NCBI RefSeq assembly: GCF_027409185.1
Contig: NC_084464.1
Span: 50,009,095-50,073,094 of the forward strand
Length of the DNA: 64,000 bases
Origin: Cynocephalus volans
Lineage: Eukaryota; Chordata; Mammalia; Dermoptera; Cynocephalidae
Reading direction: 5' to 3'
The translations under genes and the position numbers were made by a program. Positions 53,501 to 58,747 of this stretch are shown piece after piece. Numbering within the stretch: position 1 is the stretch's first letter; the number at the start of each line of letters is the position of its first letter. The notes under the pieces are model-generated. The model made no database searches. It was not told where the DNA came from and worked only from the letters and a program-made list of their open reading frames with translations.

Positions 53501-55787
53501 ACTGCAGAGCTTGGAGGGCAGAGGTGAGGGTGAAAGCTGATCATGGAGGAGGAAGCCACTGGCCTGAGTGCTGGGCCAGGGGTCCTGGATCCCTTTGTTG
53601 TCGTCATTGTTCTGTTTTCATAATGGAGAGAAGGAACCCAGTGTGAGATGCTTATTTATGTACTCAGACATTCACTTGGTGCATTTAAACACACTTATTG
53701 AGTACCTGCTGTATGCTGGGCGCTGTGCTAGGTTCTCGGATGCTGAGCTGAGGAAGATGTCCCAGCTCGAGGTGCTCCCAGCTGAGTGGGGAGGAGACAC
53801 GGCCAGGGACACGCAGGACCTCAAGAGCCACTGTGGGCAGGTGGCCAACGGTTAGGAGCTGGGCATTGGAAACAGGTTGGATATAGGTTCAAATCCCAGC
53901 TGAGAGACTTGGGGACGTACTTACACACTCTGTGCCTCAGTTTCCTCACCTCGAAATGGGGTGTGATAACAAGAGTGACTTCACAGGGCTGATGTGAAAG
54001 TTAAGTAAAATAATCTATGGAAAATGCTGGGCACACACTGCAGTACATGTGGTTTCTGAGGACAATTTTGATTACACAGAGCCATAGCAGAGGCTCACCA
54101 AGTGCTGAGGGAGGTGGGGGCAGAAGGGGATACCACGTGCCAGCACTGTGAGAAGTCCTGCTGGTGTCCCTGAAACCACTTTAATCTCTAGGGTGGCTTC
54201 CAATGGGTGTGCCTCAGTTTACCACCTTTCTTTCCCCTCTCTGCAGTGGAAGGGCTGTGAGACAAGGGTGGTCTCCCTGCAGCTGCAGACCTTGGGCATT
54301 CCCATCCCAGGTGTCAGCACCCGCTCCACACATGCTCAGCTCAGCACATGCTGGCACAGAGCAGGGTGGCCGTAGGTGATGTCTGCTCAGCCTCCTTCCT
54401 CCCCCCACCCCCAGGCTTGGGCTCCGTGATGCTGCCCAGGATACTGAGGACATCCTGGCAGGCAGGCTCTGGGCAATCTCAGCTCTACTCAATGCAGAAG
54501 AAGTTCTTTTAAGGGATGGCATGTGGCCACGCCAGGCATCTTGCTGGGCTCAGCTAGATGGATGAGGAAGGAGGAGCAGAGGAGGGTTGTTTGCACAGGG
54601 GCTGGTGGGTGAATTGGCGGAGAGCCCCTTACTCACAGCTGCTGGCAGCTGGCTCTCCTTGTGGCTTTGTCCTGAGAGGAAGAGCCTGGACCCCAGACAC
54701 TCTGATGTGGAAAGGCTGGGGGCCAAGGGCCATCAAAGAAACTCTGGAAAGCCAGCTTGTAGGAACATCACTCAGAAGAGTGGTCCAGAGCACTCAGAAG
54801 TAACTGTGCAGGCCTAAGCAGCCCTCTCTGGGGACCTGAATCCCTGGCCATCGCAGGGAGCCTCAGCATTGCCGTAAACCCTCAAGGGGTTGGGGCTCTG
54901 CAGTGTTACATGTGTCTTTCTGCCCTGACAGTCTGGTCCCCAAACATCAGCCCTCTTGAGAAGGTTCTCCTAATAGGGAGGCCAGCGCCCAGCAAGCAGG
55001 CATTCTGGTTGACCGAGTTCACCTGTGCGGCACCCGCCATGGTCACTGCAGAGTCTCCTTAGACGGAATCAGTTAAAATTCAAGCTGAGAAGCCCTCTTT
55101 CCTCCTTCACACCTTCCTCCCCTGCGAGGGGCTGGGGCCTGGATCAAGACCCTCAGGGAGTGTGGAAGGGTCTGCTGTAGGCACCACGAGGTTAGGGGCA
55201 TGCCATGTGTCCCCACTCCAATCGTCCAAGCTGAAATTGGGAGAGTGTGCTCTAAAGTCAGCTCCTCTCTTCTCTCTCCCACCTCCTGTCTCCCTGCACT
55301 TGTCCCTTGCTTTCATTCCCTTCCATTAAATAATACTGTGATGGATTGTAAAAGGTACTTAGCTGAATCACAGAGTTTAGACATAGAAGAGACCAATTAG
55401 GTCATCAAACCCATCTCTCTCTTGAGGAGAGGCAGAAAATAGGAGACAACAATAAACAATTTTATTGGGATATTAATTTAGGCGCCCGAAGGCCTTGACT
55501 TGTGTCTCTTAATATAATGCAGTGGATTTTTTCCTTTCCCCACTAATGTAATAATGGAGCCATTTTGTGAGCAGTTGGTTTGCATGATGGCTTTTGTGTT
55601 CCTCCTTTTCCCACGGAAGGTCCAGATGGAGTTTCGGAAGAGCTGGGAGCGCTGGCAGCTTGAGCAACTGCACATCCAGAGGGACAGCAGCATGCAGCCC
55701 CTCAAGTGTCCCACCAGCAGCCTGAGCAGTGGGAACACGGTGGGCAGCAGTGTGTATGCGGCCACCTGCCAGGCCTCCTGCAGCTAA
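15742..55787 (+). CDS. GLP1R: Glucagon-like peptide 1 receptor (class B1 GPCR), 13 coding exons
   Basis: Spliced coding region: 15742-15819, 23384-23480, 24589-24696, 32622-32740, 33102-33208, 43510-43663, 44252-44411, 48953-49013, 49552-49621, 49736-49824, 50099-50237, 51096-51137, 55620-55787. It totals 1392 nt (463 aa plus stop), the human length, and all introns are GT-AG with phases that join. The product is the plasma-membrane receptor for GLP-1. It couples to Gs and cAMP, potentiates glucose-dependent insulin secretion in beta cells and acts in brain, gut and heart. Seen: signal peptide 1-23, extracellular domain with Cys46/62/71/85/104/126 and sequons at Asn63, Asn82 and Asn115, Cys226/Cys296 (TM3-ECL2 disulfide), polar network residues His180, Arg190, Glu247, His363, Glu364 and Tyr402, allosteric Cys347, and palmitoylation-type Cys438. 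No frameshift or premature stop, so it appears functional. Lineage differences from human include Trp33 to Ser and Trp264 to Arg. Confidence 0.98.
16261..18094 (+). other. GLP1R: Intron 1, proximal part
   Basis: GC-rich intronic sequence without a coding exon. Contains a 'gtgtgtgtgtttgtggtggt' simple stretch at about 16690 and a T/A-rich break near 17630-17700. Confidence 0.6.
18095..18250 (-). repeat. MIR SINE
   Basis: 'atgggttcaaacatcaggtc', 'ttcctcacctatcaataggg' and 'ggttatggagaggactaaga' in minus-strand MIR order. Confidence 0.7.
18535..19160. repeat. Degenerate TG-rich simple sequence with microsatellite cores
   Basis: Starts with (TG)n at 18540-18566, continues through about 600 nt of imperfect GTGTCTGTG-type sequence and holds a (GT)n core at 18955-18976. 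A 31-nt word around 'tctcagcatg' occurs at 18736 and again at 18985. Confidence 0.75.
19640..19835 (+). repeat. MIR SINE
   Basis: 'ataaggaaactgaggcctca', 'gagctgggatttaaaccaag', 'gctctctgtctagtgctctt'. Confidence 0.75.
19836..20445 (+). other. GLP1R: Intron 1, no feature recognised
   Basis: Unique-looking intronic sequence. Open frames on both strands are shadows without family resemblance. Confidence 0.5.
20450..20675 (+). repeat. MIR SINE
   Basis: 'actgagcgttttccatatgc', 'aacaatcttgtggggcaggg', 'gctcaaggtcacacacataa', 'gggagcctggatcagtctga'. Confidence 0.7.
21228..21262. repeat. (GT)n microsatellite
   Basis: Uninterrupted GT dinucleotides for about 32 nt, then GTATGTGTG. Likely length-polymorphic. 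Confidence 0.9.
21373..21489 (-). repeat. Minisatellite, three 39-bp units
   Basis: Units at 21373-21411, 21412-21450 and 21451-21489, each starting GACACAGCCC and ending in GTCTGA plus a purine run, with few mismatches. The reverse complement is the unit repeated in intron 3 at about 31840-32080. Confidence 0.9.
21490..23383 (+). other. GLP1R: Intron 1, distal part
   Basis: No gene or repeat that I can name. Ends in the pyrimidine tract and acceptor of exon 2. Confidence 0.5.
23384..23480 (+). CDS. GLP1R: GLP1R exon 2, residues 27-58
   Basis: Encodes the N-terminal alpha helix of the extracellular domain that lines the GLP-1 groove (Leu32, Thr35, Val36, Trp39) and Cys46, the first of the six conserved cysteines. 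Acceptor ccccag, donor ACAG|GTGAGT, ends after base 1 of codon 59. Residue 33 is Ser (TCA), where human has Trp; Trp33 is needed for the danuglipron/orforglipron type of small-molecule agonist. Confidence 0.97.
23801..23952 (-). repeat. Dimeric tRNA-Ile-derived SINE (CYN-like) with target duplication
   Basis: Two tandem tRNA-like units on the minus strand, each with 'GACAACACCAAG' in the middle; the first has the B box GGGTTCAGATCC, the second GGGTTAAGGTCC. The tail is TTTTTTTAAAAAAG. Flanking direct repeats 'tgtcttaactattctt' (left) and 'tgtcttagctattctt' (right) mark a real retroposition. Confidence 0.75.
24125..24262 (-). repeat. MIR SINE
   Basis: 'gcctgggttgaaatctcgac' then 'cctcctgagctaccatttcc', minus-strand MIR order. 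Confidence 0.65.
24275..24425 (+). repeat. MIR SINE
   Basis: 'gagcgcttaccatgttcagg', 'cagatgaggaaagagagacg', 'taagtaacttgctcgaggtg'. Opposite in orientation to the MIR just upstream. Confidence 0.75.
24589..24696 (+). CDS. GLP1R: GLP1R exon 3, residues 59-94
   Basis: Encodes the core of the hormone-receptor domain: Cys62, Asp67, Cys71, Trp72, Cys85, Pro86, Trp91 and the sequons Asn63-Arg-Thr and Asn82-Val-Ser. Acceptor ccccag, donor CAGTG|GTGAGT, phase 1 on both sides. Codon 59, split with exon 2, reads Gly where human has Asp. Residue 68 is Asp in place of human Glu, a conservative change next to ligand-contacting Tyr69. Confidence 0.97.
24697..25404 (+). other. GLP1R: Intron 3, start
   Basis: G-rich, with a G10 run at about 24860 and TG-rich words at 25045-25090. 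No gene seen. Confidence 0.5.
25405..25628 (+). repeat. MIR SINE, near complete
   Basis: 'tactatttattgagtaccta', 'gtgtgccaggtcctgtccca', 'gatgaggaaactgaggccct', 'gatgtgaacccagtctgtgc' and 'accactgtgcc' cover almost the whole element. Confidence 0.85.
25860..26065 (+). repeat. MIR SINE
   Basis: 'acctcacaacaacccttact', 'gatgaggaaactgaggcaca', 'cagccagtgagtggcagacc'. Confidence 0.8.
26066..26984 (+). other. GLP1R: Intron 3, no gene seen
   Basis: Contains a short (AC)n at 26416-26427 and an AT-rich word pair 'attttatttgattttatttg' at 26581-26600. A regulatory role is possible but not shown. Confidence 0.4.
26985..27470 (+). repeat. Old interspersed repeat
   Basis: 'tgatcaataaggtatatgag', 'ctacagcagtgggaagcttt', 'gtccccatgacagctcgagc', 'gtgatgcagaggccacc' follow a repeat family I have met in other mammals but cannot name. 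Confidence 0.4.
28325..28640 (+). repeat. MIR-like element with an internal tandem duplication
   Basis: 'tgctctatctcctgggaagt' occurs at 28355 and 28463, each followed by 'cagataaggaaactgagacc'. Offset 108 bp. The first copy ends in a G10-plus run at about 28414-28426. Confidence 0.75.
28905..29245. promoter_or_regulatory. Candidate intronic enhancer
   Basis: Unique-looking block without repeat signature, dense in transcription factor words: paired GATA sites (AGATAA at 29104 and TGATAAG at 29118, 14 bp apart), homeodomain cores (TAATTGG at 28959; CTAATGAAGGATAATTG at about 29220) and 'ttccgggagggaag'. Function is inferred only from motif density. Confidence 0.3.
29525..29715 (-). repeat. 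MIR SINE
   Basis: 'gatcttgggcaagtcatctg', 'ctcagtttcttcatctgtaa', 'aatggggttcaccatgccta', 'acagtaggtgttcaaaaact'. Confidence 0.8.
29716..31204 (+). other. GLP1R: Intron 3, no gene seen
   Basis: Holds an open frame at 30029-30382 (+, 117 codons) in AT-richer unique sequence. It has no recognisable domain, no splice support and a plain start, so it is not called as a gene. Confidence 0.4.
31205..32090 (+). repeat. Minisatellite of about 39-bp units, split by an LTR
   Basis: Units of the form CTCCCTGAGGACAGGGCTGTGTCTCC(CT)CAGACTGGGG recur imperfectly from about 31840 to 32080. Degenerate copies lie before the LTR at 31205-31324. The unit is the reverse complement of that in intron 1 and resembles the L2 tail phrase 'gctccctgagggcagggact'. 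Confidence 0.8.
31325..31732 (-). repeat. MST/MLT-type MaLR LTR with 5-bp target duplication
   Basis: Solo LTR on the minus strand: starts TGTCTTAGTCCGTTTTGTGC, has 'gggtaatttataaagaagag' and 'gatccgcccccatgactcaa', ends ...CTCTATCA. Flanked by GTGTC at 31320-31324 and 31733-31737. No coding sequence. Confidence 0.85.
32091..32621 (+). other. GLP1R: Intron 3, end
   Basis: No gene. A short TG-rich run lies at 32440-32468; ends in the exon 4 acceptor. Confidence 0.5.
32622..32740 (+). CDS. GLP1R: GLP1R exon 4, residues 95-134
   Basis: Encodes the end of the extracellular domain: Cys104, Trp110, sequon Asn115-Ser-Ser, Trp120, Arg121 and Cys126. Cysteine spacing matches the three class B1 disulfides (46-71, 62-104, 85-126). 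Acceptor gccccag, donor GAGAGA|GTGAGT, phase 0 at the 3' end. The linker to TM1 reads Lys-Arg-Glu-Glu-Arg, where human has Gly at 132. Confidence 0.96.
33102..33208 (+). CDS. GLP1R: GLP1R exon 5, residues 135-169
   Basis: Encodes the stalk and TM1 (hydrophobic from about 143 to 168), including Tyr148 and Tyr152 of the orthosteric pocket and Thr149. It is separated from exon 4 by only 361 nt. Acceptor cacacag, donor TTCAG|GTAAGG, phase 2. Differences from the human protein as I recall it: Gly138 (Glu), Ser143 (Phe), Val146 and Val147 (Ile), Thr158 (Ala). Confidence 0.96.
33209..33869 (+). other. GLP1R: Intron 5, start
   Basis: Unique-looking; a short L2-tail-like piece is possible around 33800-33862 ('ggcacttggcacagtcctgc ... 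aataaatgcattcactc'). Confidence 0.45.
33870..34157 (-). repeat. Old L1M 3' region, first half
   Basis: 'gaggtaaccactgaatgtgc', 'cccacacattcccttatact' and 'atatatagcacggttttgca' belong to the 3' UTR of an ancient L1, minus orientation. Continues at 42369 after nested insertions. Confidence 0.65.
34779..37213 (-). pseudogene. L1 ORF2 remnant: reverse transcriptase and C-terminal domain
   Basis: Open pieces at 36749-37213 (RT palm start, with Pro-Gly-x-Asp-Gly-Phe-Thr-x-Glu-Phe-Tyr), 36438-36773 (Asp-x-Glu-Lys-Ala-Phe-Asp and Gly-x-Arg-Gln-Gly-Cys-Pro-Leu-Ser-Pro-Leu RT motifs) and 34779-35135 (C-terminal Tyr-Tyr-Ser-Ala-Ile-Lys-Lys-Asn-Glu). Pieces lie in different frames, separated by stops. 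The endonuclease part lies at 39340-40050, beyond the insertion. Confidence 0.8.
37725..39324 (-). mobile_element. ORF-less L1-like composite retroelement with 12-bp target duplication
   Basis: 1600 bp inserted into the L1, flanked by perfect CAGGAACATGTT at 37713-37724 and 39325-39336. Minus orientation: the 5' end AATCAAGATGGCAGAATGGA resembles an L1 5' UTR start; the middle is GC-rich with a tandem repeat of 65-77 bp; the 3' end is an L1-type tail (purine-rich, then AT-rich) with A-rich TAATAATAATAAAATAAA. No ORF1 or ORF2 motif is present. A 189-codon frame at 37961-38530 (-) runs across the tandem repeat, Pro/His/Gly-rich, of no known family. Confidence 0.75.
38268..38500 (-). repeat. Tandem repeat inside the composite retroelement
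   Basis: Units at 38268-38344 (77 bp), 38345-38419 (75 bp), 38420-38484 (65 bp) and a partial one from 38485. Most start with GGTRTGCCYGG and hold GGTCCCCTTCYCC/GGGTCC words. Comparable in position to the VNTR of SVA-type elements. Confidence 0.7.
40412..40950 (-). pseudogene. L1 ORF1 remnant
   Basis: Open pieces at 40412-40624 (Arg-His-x-Val-Val-Lys-Leu-Ser-Lys ... [10 protein letters not shown], the RRM/CTD of ORF1p) and 40557-40799 (Ile-Met-Gly-Val-Pro-Glu-Gly-Glu, the usual RRM start). Frameshifted relative to each other. Confidence 0.75.
42369..42925 (-). repeat. Old L1M 3' region, second half
   Basis: 'tttcattaattttaactgtc', 'attccatattttattgtatc', 'gcatatacctaggagcagaa' and 'ttaagttgctttccataatg' continue the ancient L1 begun at 33870. 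Confidence 0.65.
42926..43509 (+). other. GLP1R: Intron 5, end
   Basis: Starts with a T-run at about 42924-42941; the rest is unique-looking down to the exon 6 acceptor. Confidence 0.5.
43510..43663 (+). CDS. GLP1R: GLP1R exon 6, residues 170-221
   Basis: Encodes ICL1, TM2 and ECL1: Arg176, His180 (conserved class B TM2 His), Arg190, Lys197, Asp198, Met204, Tyr205 and Trp214. Essentially identical to human over its whole length. Acceptor cctcag; the donor CAG|GTGTGT is weaker than the other donors of this gene. Preceded by the 10.3-kb repeat-filled intron 5. Confidence 0.97.
43765..43915. repeat. Degenerate minisatellite-like stretch in intron 6
   Basis: Repeated 'AGTCTGATGRGAGARGC' and 'GGRGCCCCAGTCT'-type words at 43790, 43818, 43856 and 43880. 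Reminiscent of the 39-bp units of introns 1 and 3 but much decayed. Confidence 0.35.
43935..44140 (-). repeat. MIR SINE
   Basis: 'acctgggcttaaatcccagc', 'tctgccactcactagctgta', 'tttgggcaaatccctttttt'. Confidence 0.8.
44252..44411 (+). CDS. GLP1R: GLP1R exon 7, residues 222-274
   Basis: Encodes TM3 and ICL2 into TM4. Cys226 forms the disulfide with Cys296 of ECL2, Asn240, Tyr241 and Trp243 face the core, and Glu247 belongs to the TM2-TM3-TM6 polar lock. The ICL2 segment carries Phe260, Arg264 and Val265 where human has Leu, Trp and Ile. The rodent receptors, as I recall them, also have Phe260 and Arg264, so human is probably the derived state. Acceptor cccccag, donor TGGG|GTAAGG. Confidence 0.97.
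44996..45073. repeat. Inverted repeat flanking a T22 tract
   Basis: Left arm GAAATGTTCTAGC (44996-45008) and right arm GCTAGAACATTTC (45061-45073) are perfect reverse complements. A-run after the left arm and the 22-T tract before the right arm extend the possible stem. Confidence 0.9.
45074..47029 (+). other. GLP1R: Intron 7, middle
   Basis: GC-rich unique-looking sequence without a recognised gene. Short duplications such as 'gctcagggctcagggctcag' at about 46350 are simple sequence. Confidence 0.5.
47040..47200 (+). repeat. L2-like fragment
   Basis: 'attcattcattcatcctgtt', 'catcttccatgtggtagggc', 'ctgtgctatgtgctggggcc': the start of an L2 3' block. Confidence 0.55.
47502..47542. repeat. 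(CA)n microsatellite
   Basis: About 40 nt of uninterrupted CA repeats in intron 7. Likely polymorphic. Confidence 0.95.
47650..47770 (-). repeat. MIR fragment
   Basis: 'ctggattctagtcccgcctg' and 'ctcctcatctgtcatgtgag' in minus-strand MIR order. Confidence 0.55.
47868..48340 (-). repeat. MLT1C-like MaLR LTR
   Basis: Minus-strand order of an MLT1 LTR: 'ttgctgcatgacaaatgacc', 'aacttagctgtttaaaacaa', 'ctggctcagggtctctaaca', 'agaagtgacatgccatctct', 'ccaggaggtggggatcactg', 'tcttagaggctgactaccac'. Confidence 0.8.
48341..48952 (+). other. GLP1R: Intron 7, end
   Basis: No gene recognised. Contains a TTG/CTG-type simple stretch at 48366-48395. Confidence 0.5.
48953..49013 (+). CDS. GLP1R: GLP1R exon 8, residues 275-294 (TM4)
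   Basis: Short 61-nt exon encoding TM4 with the Pro-Trp-Gly motif and the start of ECL2 (Tyr-Glu-Asp-Glu). Acceptor cctcttag after a long pyrimidine tract; donor GAGGG|GTGAGT. The phase connects to the Cys296 codon of exon 9. Confidence 0.96.
49290..49470. repeat. TG-rich degenerate simple sequence in intron 8
   Basis: Imperfect GTGTGT/CTCTCT runs (e.g. 'gtgtgttgtgtgtgttgtgt' at 49380). Similar in type to the TG-rich block of intron 1. Confidence 0.65.
49552..49621 (+). CDS. GLP1R: GLP1R exon 9, residues 295-318 (ECL2-TM5)
   Basis: 70-nt exon encoding Cys296, Trp297, Thr298, Arg299 and Asn300 of ECL2, a hot spot for peptide agonist contact, and the first half of TM5 with Arg310 and Ala316. 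No substitution from human seen. Acceptor tccccag, donor GGG|GTGAGT. Confidence 0.97.
49736..49824 (+). CDS. GLP1R: GLP1R exon 10, residues 319-347 (TM5-ICL3)
   Basis: Encodes the rest of TM5 and ICL3 down to Lys346-Cys347. Cys347 is the residue modified covalently by electrophilic positive allosteric modulators of the human receptor. Asn320, Lys334 and Lys336 are kept. The preceding intron 9 is only 114 nt. Acceptor ctgcag, donor TGCAG|GTGATG, phase 2. Confidence 0.97.
50099..50237 (+). CDS. GLP1R: GLP1R exon 11, residues 348-394 (TM6-ECL3-TM7)
   Basis: Encodes Arg348, Lys351, TM6 with the class B Pro-Leu-Leu-Gly kink (358-361), His363-Glu364, ECL3 with Asp372, Arg376 and Arg380, and TM7 residues Leu384 and Glu387. 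Identical to human as far as I recall. Acceptor cccccag, donor CAG|GTGACC. Confidence 0.97.
50480..50645 (+). repeat. MIR SINE
   Basis: 'gcaccctgccaggtgcttta', 'acccccattttacagaggcg', 'gatactgaggcccagagatg'. Confidence 0.75.
51096..51137 (+). CDS. GLP1R: GLP1R exon 12, residues 395-408 (TM7)
   Basis: 42-nt microexon-sized exon encoding the intracellular half of TM7, including Tyr402, Asn406 and Asn407. Acceptor tttgcag, donor GAG|GTAAGG, phase 0 at both ends, so its skipping would delete 14 residues in frame. Confidence 0.96.
51475..51625 (+). repeat. MIR-like fragment
   Basis: 'ataatcactttctcatttag', 'cctgttttacacacacgaga', 'ctgaagatcagagtcagaaa'. Diverged. Confidence 0.5.
51626..53300 (+). 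other. GLP1R: Intron 12, proximal part
   Basis: Unique-looking GC-rich sequence. The 207-codon frame at 52662-53285 (+) is Ser/Pro-rich without any recognised domain and is not called. Confidence 0.5.
53310..53435 (-). repeat. MIR fragment
   Basis: 'ctggttctgccactaccaag' followed by 'ctgtttccccaaatataaat'. Confidence 0.6.
53640..53850 (+). repeat. L2 fragment
   Basis: 'cttattgagtacctgctgta', 'tgctgggcgctgtgctaggt', 'gagctgaggaagatgtccca'. Confidence 0.65.
53870..54055 (-). repeat. MIR SINE
   Basis: 'ggttcaaatcccagctgaga', 'ctctgtgcctcagtttcctc', 'gggctgatgtgaaagttaag'. Confidence 0.8.
54056..55619 (+). other. GLP1R: Intron 12, distal part
   Basis: No gene recognised. AT-rich and unique-looking near the end (55320-55600); finishes in the pyrimidine tract and AAG acceptor of exon 13. 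Confidence 0.5.
55620..55787 (+). CDS. GLP1R: GLP1R exon 13, residues 409-463 plus stop
   Basis: Encodes helix 8 (from Val409, with Arg414-Lys415 and Trp417) and the cytoplasmic tail: Cys438 and serine pairs at 431/432, 441/442, 444/445 and 451/452, which are kinase and arrestin sites in the family. Ends in TAA at 55785. The start follows the homologous Val-Gln; it requires an AAG acceptor (cacggaag), weaker than the CAG 6 nt downstream, which would remove Val409-Gln410. Confidence 0.94.
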   Translation, partial: VQMEFRKSWERWQLEQLHIQRDSSMQPLKCPTSSLSSGNTVGSSVYAATCQASCS

Positions 55788-58579
55788 GACTCCAGAACCT
55801 GTCCTCCCTGTGGTCTTGCTGCTGGCTGGACGGCCACCCCAGGTGGGAGAGACCTTCCTGGGGACAGGGGAAGGAGGGACACCTCACACATACATCCCTG
55901 CTTTCCCTCCCCAACCCAGCAGACAGGCAAATGGGCAGTGCCTCCTGGGACCATGGGCGCATTTTCTCTGAGGACAAGCAGCCTGCTAATTTGATCACTG
56001 TGGCAGGAGGAGAGGAAAAACGATTGCTGCTCAAATGAGGAGGACTTCTTCCCATAGCCACAAGACCCTTGGGGTTCCTCCAGACAGAGCAGCAAATCAA
56101 CCCCAGACTGAAACTCAAGGGCAATGGCTTATTCATGGGATTGGGGCTTGCAAGAGGAGGTGGTTGTGAAAGAGGCGAATATGGCCTCAGCCAAACTCAG
56201 AGCGTGGGTAACACGAGCCAACGCTGCACGTGTCAGGTGGGGTCACCACTCTCACCCGCCTCCTCATCAAGGGAAGCTGTCTGTGCAACTAGGTTGCTTG
56301 TTTCCCTTGACTCGATCCTCATCTCACCACCCAGTTTCTCCTTGGGGGGCTTTGTTTGGGCCACGACCAGCAGCTTTTTCTGGAAATGGCTGTGGGCGGT
56401 GTTGAGAATAAGCATTGAGAAGATGCCTGAAGATTTCTTTTGCTAGAGTCCACTTCGCCCCTGGGTATTTAGGTTGCTTTGGTGCCTCCTTCCACCATGC
56501 CCAGGGAGCCAGGGCAGGCCTGCCGCTGAGGAGCCCAGCTGGGTTACTCAGGTATGAGCTCCCAGTCCCGTTCTAAAGATGCTCAAGAATCCTCTAGGTT
56601 TCATCTAGGGGCACTTTAGGAAGGTCCACACCGTAGGTGTAAATTACTTGCCACTTCCAGCAACTCACGGGGCAAAAGACTCATTGCCTCCACCTCTCCA
56701 TGGAAACACTTCTCTGGGACCAGGTTCTGTATCTTGAATGGGAGTTTGGGCGTGCCCTCTCACTTTAGGGGATGTGACCAAGAAGAGACTCTCCCAGGGA
56801 AACCAACAGTCCCTGTCATACCACGGAGGCAGGCTCCCCCCACCTTTGAAACCCCCCTACTTGGGAGCTTGTATATACCTTATTCGTTTCTCTTTATTGT
56901 TATAAATAGTCCGTATGTGCAAACGTGCAATTTCGATTTCTTCCACCTGATGGAAACAAGGACTAAATCATAGTTGTCGTGATGTTGTTTGGGGAGTGAG
57001 GCAGTAATTGATTTGATTCACCCACACTTTGAGCTATTAACGTTTGTCCTGCCTCCATCCTCATCCCATAAATAATGAGCGGCAGAAAGGCTGGTTGGGG
57101 AAACCCTATCAATCCTGCCTGCAGCATGGTGAGAAAGCAGACGCGTAGCAGTACTGCAGACACCCAGACAAAAGGGGCACGGTCATCCCGGGGAAGCCGG
57201 TAGTGAGTCCTGGGTATATGAGAAGTATCCAGAGCAGGGGAGCACTCTTGGGGGTCTGGACCTCCTGGGAGGGTAGAGGGAGAGGCTTCAGACAGATTCC
57301 TTTATGAGCTGATCTCTCCCTCCTCCTCATTTCTAAATGGTGGGGGACTCTCCCCAAAGTCTTACGTCAGACGCATTCTCCTGTGCCCCTCAGAGAGGCA
57401 TGTGATGTGCAGGGAAAATAATAATGCGACATAAAACACATCAAGCAGAAAATTTCTTATACTTCAGCTCCAGTGAAGAGTTGTCTATGTTAATAGGGAA
57501 CTTGAACCCCAGGCTAAAGAAAGGAATTGTGCAGACCACCTCCTCGACTGAAACAATCGGGGGAGGGGGGGGCCTTCCTGCTTTCCCAGCAAGGGCAGGC
57601 CTTTCAATAGGCACTACTTATTTGCTTTCTCTTGGGGACGGGGATGAGGCAGATGGTGGGTTGACGTGGGTGGGGTACAGCTCTGCTGCAAATATTTCAG
57701 TTCTGGATAAACTGAGAGATTTTGAGAATCTTTAGTGCATTACACAGCAACAAAGAGACAGATTGATATAATCTGCGTAAAATAGATTGCTGAAGGGAGG
57801 AATTGTGGGGAAGAAAGTGCTTAGTTAGGTACCTGGGGAGCTCAGACAGTTTATTTTAACTGTAAGCAGAGTAGCGGAGTTCTTTTCCGAACTGGAACTG
57901 GTGATTCCTGATTTCAGAAATCTCATCACCTCCTCCACTGCATACACCAAGCCTTTTAACGCTGAGGAAATTTTTCCTTCGTGGATACATACCAGATACC
58001 TAACTGAAAAAAACCTTTTCTTTGCTCCAAGACCCCATAGTATTAGTATTCATTACAATGTCACTGCACTCCCTCCAAGCTATTCCCAAACTCACCTAAG
58101 CCAAATATAATTCCAACAGGTCTGGGAACTATCAAGTGCCATGTGCTCTGAAATCCCGCTAGCTGTTCACATGCCTAGTGCCTTAAGTCCGGCCCTTGCG
58201 GAGATCTCTCTTTTGGCTGCCTCTGTCCTGGGGTTACTATTGCTGACCAGCAGGGTGTAGGCTCTGGCTTTGTTAGAGCTGTGCAGCCATGGCTGTTGTG
58301 AATGGTGGCTGTGTTCAGCACTCTGGCCAGCTTCCTCACACTTGTTAGGGGCTTAAATCCTGTCAATTCGTCTTTGCCCTTTCAGTCTTTGGAGCAGCTA
58401 AATCATAGAACTGAAAGAAACCACTTACATTGCAAAGTTGCCTTCCCTTTAAAACGACTTTCCAGATTGCAGGCATGATTTTTGATGGCCTCAGTTTACC
58501 TCACGTTGAAGGCTACATCAGTGGAGTTCTGGGAGACCAGGGTAGGGAAAGACCTTGCTGATCCCTTCTGGCCTGATCC

Positions 58580-58690
58580 ACAGAAGTGAGGAGTGAAGCT
58601 TGCAAAGGTGACTTGCCTAAGGTCATGACACTTCATGGTGGCTGAGCTGGGCCAGGACCTAGGCCAGCTCCTGCCTCCCAGTGCAGTGAG
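58580..58690 (+). repeat. MIR-like fragment in the 3' UTR
   Basis: 'ggtgacttgcctaaggtcat' and 'ggtggctgagctgggccagg' in MIR order. Confidence 0.5.
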
Positions 58691-58741
58691 GCCTCTGGGA
58701 AGGATAGATAAAAAGTATAAATGGCCATTTAAGAAACTCTA

Positions 58742-58747
58742 AATAAA
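58742..58747 (+). terminator. Alternative poly(A) signal AATAAA
   Basis: AATAAA followed by a GTAGTGTTATCTGG stretch that could serve as a GU-rich element. Possible proximal polyadenylation site. Confidence 0.35.
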
